DNA from: Microcyclospora pomicola
Taxonomy: Eukaryota; Ascomycota; Dothideomycetes; Capnodiales
Length of the DNA: 64,000 nucleotides
Assembly (NCBI GenBank): GCA_002786065.1
Contig: NHNY01000001.1
Coordinates: 620,001 to 684,000, forward strand
Direction of reading: 5' to 3'
Shown here piece by piece: positions 55,601-64,000 of the stretch (positions are counted from its first letter, which is position 1; each line of letters opens with the position of its first letter). A program made the position numbers and the translations under genes. The notes under the pieces were generated by a model. That model saw only the letters and a list, made by a program, of their open reading frames with translations. It was not told the origin of the DNA and did not search any database.

Positions 55601-56990
55601 CTCTGTTAGCATGTGCTAAAAAGTGAATGAGCTTTTGCAGCGTTGTAGTAAACAGAAGCATAACATGCAGAGGCTTGGCTCCTTACAAGAAGCTATACCT
55701 GGACACAGAGGTCAGATTCTAACAAGACATTTGCCTTTGTAGTAGATGAATCAGCTAATCTGACTGTTCAAGATTGCGGCTACTAGATATTGTAGGTATG
55801 AATGATCTTTGTTGTGTAGGAATGCATGTAGCACATATCTCTTAGTACACTTAAATCTAGAAGTACTTTAAACCTATAAGACATAACTTTAGGGAATGGA
55901 CTCCTTAAAAGAGACACTGTAACTCAATCTGTATAGAAAGTTTCTACTTGGGGTAGATGCAAGCTCTATATAAGTGTTAGGAGGCTGTAATTACAGGTAG
56001 GTTAATAGAATCTCTAGCTACAAGACTTAGTCTAATGCTATAATAACCTGTAACTACTTCTATAGCTACCTAGATACTATAAGTTACCCCTAATACTTAG
56101 TCTCCTAGGTAGTCTATAGTAAGTGCATATTGATAGTAGCTCCTTAGCTAGCCTTATACCTAGCAAGCCTTTTGCCTTCTACTTGCTTAAGTAGCTTTTA
56201 AGAGTAGCTAGAGTTCTTATAGGTTTATTGTTATACTATACGCTACATCTTATACTTCTTAGGATAGCGAATCAAGGCCTTTGAACTGCTAGTAATCTTT
56301 AGTTAAGGCTTTTTAACTCTAGTTCTATACCTACTACTTACAACTTTAATCACTTAACTATGTTGTAGTAGAGAGACTTACTATACAATAGACAGACAAT
56401 GTTGATCCTACCTACTAGTGCAAGTGCTGCCTATATCTTAGTTGTTCTATCAATCCTAATAACAGTGACACTATCTGTACTAACAGTCGCAAATAAGTAT
56501 TTTGCTAACTATTCAAACACCTCTACTGACTACACCTACATAGCAACACTTCTCGCTCGCAAATGTCACTATCTAGTATGCATACTGTAACTTGACGCTA
56601 CTATAGCACTATCTAGCACATAAAGGGTAGGTCAATGGATTCCTTGATACGTTTGTCTAGTGCATGCATTATGAACAAAAGCTTTAATAGGAGTGTCTAG
56701 TGCAATATCATACAAATCACGATCCCCCCAAACTTGCCTTTTGCTCTCGCTTTCTTCTTGTAACTTGCTGTATTGCTTTTCACGATCTGATCACTATATA
56801 CTATAGCAAAGGTGACATAATAAGGCATATCATAGAAACAAACAGAATTCTCTGTACCTATAGCTAATAGTATAGTTTTCCTTACAGCTATAGCAAGGCC
56901 TTTGCAGCTTAGAAACACGTAGAGAGTATAAGGCTTCTAGTCGTCAAGATCTGATTCTAGAAAGCGGCAGACTCTTCAACACTGAGCTTT
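55601..56990. repeat. AT-rich, CpG-free block, probably a RIP-mutated repeat relic
   Basis: Base composition changes sharply: TpA-rich sequence dominated by TAG, CTA, TTA and TAC words with stops in every frame. No CpG occurs between about 55780 and 56240. This is the pattern left by repeat-induced point mutation in ascomycetes and usually marks an old transposon copy. No coding domain survives well enough to name the family. Confidence 0.65.
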
Positions 56991-59283
56991 CTCCTATACG
57001 CGGTGTATAGAACCTCTCCCTTCCTTCAATCATGCATACTCCAGGTAGAATGAACCGCGACTTAGATGCTCTTTGAAAACTAGGAATGATTCAAGAGCTG
57101 TCAAACTCATCCTTTCCCTAGAGGTGAAGCCATAAGAGCTGAAGCGATTTAGATGTAGTAGTAAAGCTTCAGAGAGCGCTGTATTCTCGGTGTGTGTTTT
57201 CTTACTCTTGTCGCTGATGTCTTGACTAGGCGTCTTCTTGATAAGACACAACGTCACGGTAAAAGTGCCATCAACACAGTGCAGTAAGGTTCTTCGTACG
57301 TGTAACAGCCAAAGCATCCAGATCTGAGGGATCCGATTGCCAACTTCATACATCTCGCAGAGCTTGTTGAGGGAACACTGATAGTCCAATCGGTTTTCCT
57401 AACTCTGAGATACATGTGCGACTGGTATCACTAGCCTAACACGCGTTGGGCCAGCTCTTGAAAAGAGTGTGGGATGTTGTAGAGGTTTGTTTTGTAGGTG
57501 CAGTCGAAGGACAAGGCTTGTTCCTAGAACTGGTTTAGTAAAGCGACAGGGCTCGGTCATCTGCACCAAATGTGACGCTTTGCGCATACGCTATGGCAGG
57601 CCCTACGACAGAGCAGGACTAGGCGTTACAGGTGCAACGACGCGTCTGAAGTCGTTCACGATACCAGCGAATAACCTGCATAGCTTGCTCCTGTAGAAGA
57701 TGGAGAGTCTGCCTCTCGACCCGTGCTAGGCCAGCATCTCCTAGAGTAACGTGTTATCAGCGCCTCCTTGTCCACGGCTCCTACCTTCATTGGCACAAGG
57801 GACAAATGTGGACACCACACGCGAAACTGAAGCCTGCTGCCAACTACACCTAGGACGTGGCCCATATGTGTGGCTCAACCTACACGAACACGACAAGGCT
57901 TTTGCACAGTTCACTTATTTCAGTCTGTCAAGCAAGGCCAAAGGTCATGCTAACCGTATAAATGACATGGTGATGCTCTTGGGAAGCTCTCCTTAAACGC
58001 CTTGTCAGCGCAATACCCGCAAGCAGGATCACTGGGACATGAACAATGTAAGAACAGCACACTTATCATTGTGTCTTTGCTAAGGAATGGGTCCCCTAGA
58101 GAGCGCGTACTCGAAAAGACACATTCTATATGCGCTTCAGTCGAGCTTGATTACTTGGTAGGCGCGATTGGCAGATCGACCTCTACCTCAGACATCTCAT
58201 ATACAAGTCAATTGACTGTCCGATGCAACGCAAGTTGTGGCGATGGACGTCAATCTTTCCAAGGCTTGAGTGCATTGCACTGCAATCGACCATGAGCACG
58301 AAACCATTGACATCCATTCCTAAAGGATCGAAGGGCTGGATCAATGCAAAGACTTCCTCTACGACCGAAGTCGATGTGGGCACCTCCAATCGATAGTGTC
58401 TTTTACAACCAAGAGCATCTCTTTATGCCTCCTGATTGTCCGCGATACAGAAGGTATGTACTGTGTTGTAAGAGATGCCTTCGTTGTCGGCATTGTTTTG
58501 TTCTGGCCGACTGCCAAGTTGTCCGGAGCCGTTGCAGACTTGTCGGGATAAAGCTGCACGAGTCGCGGAGGGGAGTATCTTACGAGGACACGAGCTTGTT
58601 ATACATTGGGCCTACTGCTTCGTTGCTGTTGCGGGAGAAGGGATTCTGTAAGACCAGCGCGGAACATTGCGTGCGGTCATGGCCAAGCTATATGACGAGT
58701 TCATTGCAGAAGTCGGAGTTGCCGCTGTCGAGGCCCAGCCCGCGAGACTCTACAAAGGCAGATGAGCTGTGCCCGCAGACCCCACTTCACTCGACTCGAC
58801 TGGGCTGCTGCATATGGGAGATGCGGGATTTCCTGGTCACACGCGGGAAATATGGCCCGTCGATACCTCAGGTACATCGATCTACGTCTATCGTGATAAG
58901 CCATGTATATATCGTCTGCTCTTCTGCTTGTCGTCTACCGCCTTGTACTCTTTCGTGCGCATCCTTGCAGTTCCATCAGCACCAAGTCAGGCCCAGTCGT
59001 GCGGCTCGAGCGATTCTAGGAGCGGAGATAAGCCACCCGTACTCTTCCAGCTGCAGTATCGAAGTGGTCCACGTCCGCGGGGTACATACAACTTGGCAGC
59101 GTGCGAAGTGGGTACCGCTGACAACCTCAACGATCGAAGAGCAGTGACAGCCAGGATTGCGTGCCTACTTGCCCAAGCTGCTCGCACGACCACCGTTCTT
59201 GTGCGATTCCTCGCTGTCTACAAACGTGGCCGCATGATCTTGCTCTCCCCTCGTCATTCCTACTCCGCTGCACGCTAGAGACG
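56991..59283. other. Gene-poor region right of the AT-rich block
   Basis: 2.3 kb with normal composition. A 267-codon plus frame (58344-59147) is listed separately. Other frames are shorter and without ATG starts. Confidence 0.45.
58344..59147 (+). CDS. Hypothetical Cys/Arg-rich protein (weak support)
   Basis: A 267-codon frame with an ATG start. Its N-terminal third has closely spaced cysteines (CCKRCLRCRHC), then a Ser/Arg-rich remainder. Another plus frame is open through much of the same stretch, so chance is a real possibility. I do not recognise it. Confidence 0.22.
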   Translation: MQRLPLRPKSMWAPPIDSVFYNQEHLFMPPDCPRYRRYVLCCKRCLRCRHCFVLADCQVVRSRCRLVGIKLHESRRGVSYEDTSLLYIGPTASLLLREKGFCKTSAEHCVRSWPSYMTSSLQKSELPLSRPSPRDSTKADELCPQTPLHSTRLGCCIWEMRDFLVTRGKYGPSIPQVHRSTSIVISHVYIVCSSACRLPPCTLSCASLQFHQHQVRPSRAARAILGAEISHPYSSSCSIEVVHVRGVHTTWQRAKWVPLTTSTIEEQ

Positions 59284-59922
59284 ATGCCTTTCGCCCGGAG
59301 CAGGATGTCCCGGCCCGCGATGTACAACACTCCAGCCATACGGAACGGTGGCTTCGGAGCTTTGCAAGTGGAAGCCATCACGAACCGACCAGCCTCGATC
59401 GCTCGTCGACATATGGCCGCCAGTCAATTACGCATGCGAGAGATCGAGCCGGACGAGCTGTCCTCGAGCGAATGGGTCCAATTCCTGGTCATGGAGGAGC
59501 ACGAGCGGGATCGGTGGATGGGGATCTTCACCCGGAGACGGAGGGATAGCGGGGAGAGCTCGGTCTCCACTGCAAGCACAGCCAGTTATCGGAACATGGA
59601 TCGCCAGCAAGCATATGACAAGGCGGAGGAGGCAAGGCTGGAAGCAGAAGAGGAGAGGATGATGGGGGAGATGCCGGCATCGTCTTCGTCAGCAGCGCAT
59701 GAGGTGGCAACAACACTTCCATCATCCGGCAGAACTCCGGCGGCAAGCGTGTGGGCATGGCGATTCGATGATGCAGAGGCCAGTCAGTCAGCTGCGAGCC
59801 CCTACAGCGCGCGAAGACCCATGCACGCAAGACGCGCCGTCACGGACACCATCATGGAGGCACCACCAGCATACAGCAGTGTCGTGAGGACCAGCACACC
59901 TCCACCTGCATACGAGGCGTAG
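59284..59922 (+). CDS. Unknown soluble protein with two PPxY motifs
   Basis: 212 aa from ATG at 59284 (MPFARSRMSRPAMYNTP). The middle contains a conserved-looking acidic/aromatic segment (EPDELSSSEWVQFLVMEEHE), a basic RRRRDSGESSVSTASTAS cluster and a Glu/Ala coiled-coil-like stretch (DKAEEARLEAEEERMMGE). The C-terminus carries two PPAY motifs (EAPPAYSSV and PPPAYEA), the class bound by WW domains of Nedd4/Rsp5 ubiquitin ligases. No membrane segment is present. I do not recognise the family; the PPxY pair suggests an adaptor or substrate of a WW-domain ligase, which is inference. Confidence 0.6.
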   Translation: MPFARSRMSRPAMYNTPAIRNGGFGALQVEAITNRPASIARRHMAASQLRMREIEPDELSSSEWVQFLVMEEHERDRWMGIFTRRRRDSGESSVSTASTASYRNMDRQQAYDKAEEARLEAEEERMMGEMPASSSSAAHEVATTLPSSGRTPAASVWAWRFDDAEASQSAASPYSARRPMHARRAVTDTIMEAPPAYSSVVRTSTPPPAYEA

Positions 59923-61786
59923 TCGGTCTGCATTCATTGGAATGGTGCATAGTGTGATTGATCTCGGAACGCTGCAATGTTCGAAGGCGCATGGGAGTAT
60001 TTGGAGGTTGATGATAGTGTAGGGCACCCAGGTTTAGTGGTCACCGGATATATCTGTTGGTTGGCTCAAGGAGCAATAGAGGCACGGCTCTACTTTGGTG
60101 TTCTCAGGCAGTTCATATTCGGCGTGATAGACATGTTGCATCGGGTCGCAACCCTTTCCCCAAGCTCTACCCGTCAATCACATTTCGTGTCTAGGGACAG
60201 TGCCGTCCTTGGAGTGGGAAGTCATCCATTTCAATGCGATTGTCCCGTAGCCTATCGGAAGTCGTTGCCAGGCGCCCAGAAAACGAACGACGCGGCCGCA
60301 ACGGTGGTGCATTAGACGTTGAACTCCGCTGCGCCATCGATCTGGAAATCGTTCTGTACGCGCTGAGGCTACCTTACTCTCACTCCGGCGCCTGTCAACA
60401 CGCATCTTTTTCATTCAAGTATCAGAAGTTGCAGTTACATCTCCCATTGTCGTAGGTATGTCAATTATCAAAGACACAGAGAAATGGCTTCGTTGCGTCG
60501 CGAAATCAATGCCAGAAAGCCAAGCAGCGCGAGCTCCGCCACAACTTCACAAGGCCGGGGAGGACACCAGCGAAGGAATCACGACAAGCGCCGCTACAAG
60601 CGCGCATCTGCTGCCGTGCCTTTTCCAGGTTTTGCGGCGCAAATACGAGCAAGTGAGACATCAACGATATTTAATGTCCGGCTGGCGCGAGAAGAGTTAC
60701 AGTAATAATTTGTATTCGCAAGAGGTCCTGTGATACTCAACCACGCTCCGGTTCTTGTGTTGCATGGAATCTAGATGTGTTGATTACCTGTAGGTACTGT
60801 ATGACTTTGTCGGAAGGAGTCGAGGCCAAGGACCTCGGCGAACGTTGGATTTGCGGAGACATCGTGCAGGTCGGTACATATTCTTTTCCCTAATGAGATA
60901 CTTTTGATCATGTATGTAAGGTATGTTTCGTTGTGGAATGACCATTAAATACATGTATTGCTAATCGTAAATGTACCTTTGGTGATCTTTGCAGAGTGAC
61001 GTTCTCCTTAGCTTGGCCTAACCTTATTTTTAGCCACTTCGTATTCTGCACTGACTTAAGTGACAAACGATTAACGATGCACGAGGATTGCGTGGCTACC
61101 GCTCCATGTCTGCGTGTCGACGGTACCTGAGATTTCGTACAGTGGTATCTCGCCCTGCACTTCATTTGCTCGGAACTATTACTCTCCCGTCTCCTGACAC
61201 CAAACAAGCATCTGCTCACCCGCCTGTACTCCCGCACTAGTGCCACTTAGCAGACCGTGGGTTCCGTGGACTGAGACAGAGAGCTTTCGCCCAGCATCCC
61301 ATCACATCTTTTCCCGGAAGAAACATCGGGGACAAACCGGCTGCGGTCCATTTTACTGCCCACTACATCACGACAACCATTGCCGCCATTCGATTGGTGT
61401 CCGACAAAATCCACTGTCACCGGAACGACTCCTACGGGCTCATCGAGGGCTTCCCCCGGGACTTTTCTTGGCTACATACATCGTCGAGAGGCGCGCATCG
61501 CCTGAGAAAGATTTGGGATTCGGTGACTGTCATCCGGGATGGTCTGGCCTTGAAAGAGTGTACACAACGGTTCAATGAGAAAGGTGGGTGGTACAATGCT
61601 CCAGGCAGGAGGAAGACAGGTGAAAGCGGCGGCCTCTGAAAGAAATACTGCGCGCGAAGAGGTGGCATGCTACGATTTATACTGAAAGCTGGTCGAGACA
61701 TTGGGGCCTGCATGGTATGAGCTTCATAAACTTGCTAACTCGTCATTCGCTTTCAGATGTCCACCTGCTAGGTTTGCTTCTTTGAT
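59923..61786. other. Intergenic region
   Basis: 1.9 kb before the TRP-like gene. It holds a 73-codon frame with ATG (60484-60705, listed) and a 132-codon open stretch lacking ATG (61242-61639) that reads like an exon. Neither is recognised. Confidence 0.45.
60484..60705 (+). CDS. Possible small basic protein (weak support)
   Basis: 73 codons from an ATG in good context (GAAATGG). The product is very basic and Ser-rich (MASLRREINARKPSSASSA; then RRNHDKRRYKR). No known motif. Confidence 0.2.
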   Translation: MASLRREINARKPSSASSATTSQGRGGHQRRNHDKRRYKRASAAVPFPGFAAQIRASETSTIFNVRLAREELQ

Positions 61787-64000
61787 ATGATAAGGTCGAT
61801 GGGATCCCTTCCGCGCCGCAGCGCGCGACACGTGCTCTTCCAGCTCGTCGTCGTGCAACTCCTCCTGGCGCACTTCTCTCTGGTTACCGCCGTCTTCCTC
61901 AACTTTGACAACTGTCTTCCCGACAGCCTCACCAACTCAGATCCGTTACAACTGCAATGGACGCCGCTTTACTTCAACGCCAAGTTCGACCCGAGCAGTG
62001 GGTCCCATAACCTCAATGTGACCATCTATGGAAATGTTTCCGGCCAGCAGGTCACGGGCGACTACCCGTCAGCAAACAGTTCTGATTGGGACAACCCGAA
62101 CATCACGTTTGGCAAGATTGTGAACACGACGGACAACAAAATTGCTACGCTGTTCTCCGACTTCAAGGTGCTGAATTATGATGCTTGGAATGCACCGGCC
62201 ATGGTGTTCTGCAACACCTTGATCAACGCGTCCTGTCCTCTGGGTCCGGACTTCGCCGCAAATTACAGCGACTACTACGAGCTCCCAGCATTCTCTGTCG
62301 CGCACGATTTGGGAAGCTCTTATGCCTTCAGCACGCTCTCGAGCACACTCCGTGTGGTTTCGAGCGATGACCAAGCATCCGTTTTGGGTTGTGTGAGCGC
62401 GAGCATCACTCCGGATCTTGGGTCTCGCATCAGGGCACTCTTGACATGGCTGCCTGCAGGCGTCCTCATCATCAAGGGACTTGCCACGCTTTCAGCGGCC
62501 ATCTGGTCACCGTGGGGGAGCGCGGACATATTCAAGTGGAGCAGCAACTATGGCCGAGATGAAGATCTTCTGCGTTTGGTCACCCCAGGTTTTGGAGACT
62601 GCCTACAGTACATACAGTTTGTGGCGCTGACTGGAGCCATCTCATTGCAGTATCCTGGTTTCTATCAACCAGCAGTCAGTCAAGTGGCTTGGTCGACCCT
62701 ACTGTTCAATGAGAGTTTCGTCAGTCATGGAAACGGCACGCAAAGCTTGGTCGATGGTATCTATTCTTACAATTCTACCTACGGAATGACTGCGATGAGC
62801 CAACTCATCGGGATGAGCAAGGACGAAGATGTATGGGCATGTATGGCGATTTGGCTTCTCGTGATTGCTGCTGCAATCATTGTGCTGTGCCAATTGGGCT
62901 TCATCGGACGATGGATTTATCGGACTGCAACCCACACCACCGAGGAAGATCTCCGCCAGAAGAACTTTCCATTCACGATCGGCAACATGACCCGGTTGTT
63001 GTTCAACTACTTCATCCTGCCGATCGTCGCCATCAGCCTCTATCAGCTTGTCATCTCGGAATACTCATTAGCTGTAGTGGTTGCCATGGCCGCTTTGTTA
63101 CTGGTTATCATGATTGTTTCAGCTGCCTGGATCCTCCGGGTCATTTTCAAGACCAAACCACGCACGCTGCTTTTTGACGATATGCCGACTGTGCTAATGT
63201 ACGGTCCTCTATACAATACCTACAGCGACACGGCCGCACCTTTTGCGCTCGTGCCTGTCTTCATCACTTTCATGCGTGGTGTGGCAATAGGTGCCATCCA
63301 AGCCAGCGGCATTGCGCAGATCATCGTGCTTGCCATATGCGAAGTCATTCTGATACTGACGCTGAATGGCTTCCGACCTTTCCAGGGCCAGACGAGCATG
63401 AACGCTTATCATACGTTTTTCTCTGTGGTTCGGCTGATCACCGTTTTGCTATCAATCGCTTTCGTGTCATCGTTAGGCGTTACGGAGTCGACCAAAGGCT
63501 GGATCGGTTATGTCATACTGTTCTTGCATGCATGCGTGCTTGTTTTTGGGTTCTTTCTAAACGCGGCGCAGACCCTTGTTGAGGTCATCGCCCGTGCCAT
63601 GGGAGTAGGTGGCGATGCGCACTCAGGAGCGATCCGAGGAAGCATCCTCAACATTCGCATGCTAAAGAAGCGAGAGGATCGACCAGCTCATGCACAACAT
63701 GGTAGTACGACAAGCGACGCTACCATGCTGCGTGACGGTGAGGCTTTCCCTGGCAGACGGTCTCGTAGTCTTTCCGCCAGCAGTCAACAGCTACTCAACC
63801 GGGCCGGTACCAATCGAACACCAAGTATAAGTCGCTTGAGCGGGTTCGAGAATTTCTCGACCCCCGGCGATGTTCCTACACCAACTGGCGAGTACGATGT
63901 GGAAGGGTACGGTTACCTTCCTGCCGCAAAAGGGAGGTTGAGCAAAGATCAAGATCATTCAGATACGTATTACCGACCTCCTCGACCGCGAAGGCAAACG
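61787..64000 (+). CDS. TRP-like ion channel / flavin carrier (FLC) family membrane protein, 3' end outside window
   Basis: An open frame without introns runs from ATG 61787 (or 61799) past the window edge, at least 734 residues. A signal peptide (FQLVVVQLLLAHFSLVTAVF) precedes an extracellular ML-like domain with several N-glycosylation sites and paired cysteines (MVFCNTLINASCPLG). A TRP-type region with about nine membrane segments follows. Examples are WACMAIWLLVIAAAIIVLCQ, YFILPIVAISLYQLVIS, LAVVVAMAALLLVIMIVSAA and IVLAICEVILILTLNGFRPF. The cytosolic tail is Ser/Arg-rich. Fungal relatives include the yeast FLC proteins (ER flavin or calcium homeostasis) and fission yeast Pkd2. Which subgroup it belongs to is not decided. 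Confidence 0.85.
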   Translation, partial: MIRSMGSLPRRSARHVLFQLVVVQLLLAHFSLVTAVFLNFDNCLPDSLTNSDPLQLQWTPLYFNAKFDPSSGSHNLNVTIYGNVSGQQVTGDYPSANSSDWDNPNITFGKIVNTTDNKIATLFSDFKVLNYDAWNAPAMVFCNTLINASCPLGPDFAANYSDYYELPAFSVAHDLGSSYAFSTLSSTLRVVSSDDQASVLGCVSASITPDLGSRIRALLTWLPAGVLIIKGLATLSAAIWSPWGSADIFKWSSNYGRDEDLLRLVTPGFGDCLQYIQFVALTGAISLQYPGFYQPAVSQVAWSTLLFNESFVSHGNGTQSLVDGIYSYNSTYGMTAMSQLIGMSKDEDVWACMAIWLLVIAAAIIVLCQLGFIGRWIYRTATHTTEEDLRQKNFPFTIGNMTRLLFNYFILPIVAISLYQLVISEYSLAVVVAMAALLLVIMIVSAAWILRVIFKTKPRTLLFDDMPTVLMYGPLYNTYSDTAAPFALVPVFITFMRGVAIGAIQASGIAQIIVLAICEVILILTLNGFRPFQGQTSMNAYHTFFSVVRLITVLLSIAFVSSLGVTESTKGWIGYVILFLHACVLVFGFFLNAAQTLVEVIARAMGVGGDAHSGAIRGSILNIRMLKKREDRPAHAQHGSTTSDATMLRDGEAFPGRRSRSLSASSQQLLNRAGTNRTPSISRLSGFENFSTPGDVPTPTGEYDVEGYGYLPAAKGRLSKDQDHSDTYYRPPRPRRQT

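Noticed and set aside
56697-56918. Minus-strand 73-codon frame at the edge of the AT-rich block as a transposase remnant
   Set aside because: Too short and too mutated to assign to any element family.
58769-59278. 169-codon plus frame overlapping the weak 58344-59147 frame
   Set aside because: No ATG near its start and it conflicts with the other frame; neither is recognised.

Overview
This window looks like chromosomal DNA of a filamentous ascomycete (Pezizomycotina), most likely a Dothideomycete. The genes carry short GT-AG introns (mostly 46-90 nt), gene spacing is compact and both strands are used. The gene set is a typical housekeeping plus secreted one: eisosome protein, Pex22-like peroxin, ZW10, laccase, CFEM-like GPI protein and a HET-domain protein. 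One AT-rich, CpG-free block looks RIP-mutated. The species cannot be named from the sequence. No rRNA, tRNA, CRISPR array or intact transposon was found.

Left part (1-24.9 kb, gene-dense): a nuclear-type unknown gene cut by the left edge (-); an S28 serine peptidase (-); eisosome protein EIS1 (-); a Pex22-like peroxin (+); RNase P/MRP subunit POP4 (-) divergent from pyridoxamine-phosphate oxidase (+); an FMO-like monooxygenase (+); two small DUF202-type membrane proteins (-), one canonical and one divergent; ZW10 (-) divergent from the DNA polymerase delta small subunit (+), with a cell-cycle-box-like ACGCGT between them; and a five-exon zinc dehydrogenase (+).

Middle (24.9-38.2 kb, gene-poor): about 7.4 kb without a convincing gene, holding a decayed relic that resembles translation elongation factor 1-alpha. 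Then come a tryptophan-rich GPI-anchored CFEM-like protein (-), a 38-bp near-perfect palindrome, and an AIM9-type phosphotransferase whose frame has one stop near the C-terminus.

Right part (38.2-52.6 kb, gene-dense): BuGZ/ZNF207-like zinc-finger protein, KES1-type oxysterol-binding protein, HET-domain protein, mitochondrial Bax-inhibitor (GHITM-like) protein and secreted aldose 1-epimerase, all +, then an ascomycete laccase (-). From 52.6 to 59.3 kb the sequence is gene-poor and includes the RIP-like block at about 55.6-57.0 kb. The window ends with an unknown PPxY-bearing protein and a TRP-like/flavin-carrier membrane protein that runs off the right edge.

No metabolic gene cluster is evident; neighbours are functionally mixed. 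Two kinetochore-linked genes (ZW10, BuGZ-like), a replication gene with a putative MBF site and several organelle-membrane proteins are the main functional themes. Exon borders were set by hand from splice consensus, frame continuity and protein-family fit. No homology search was run.
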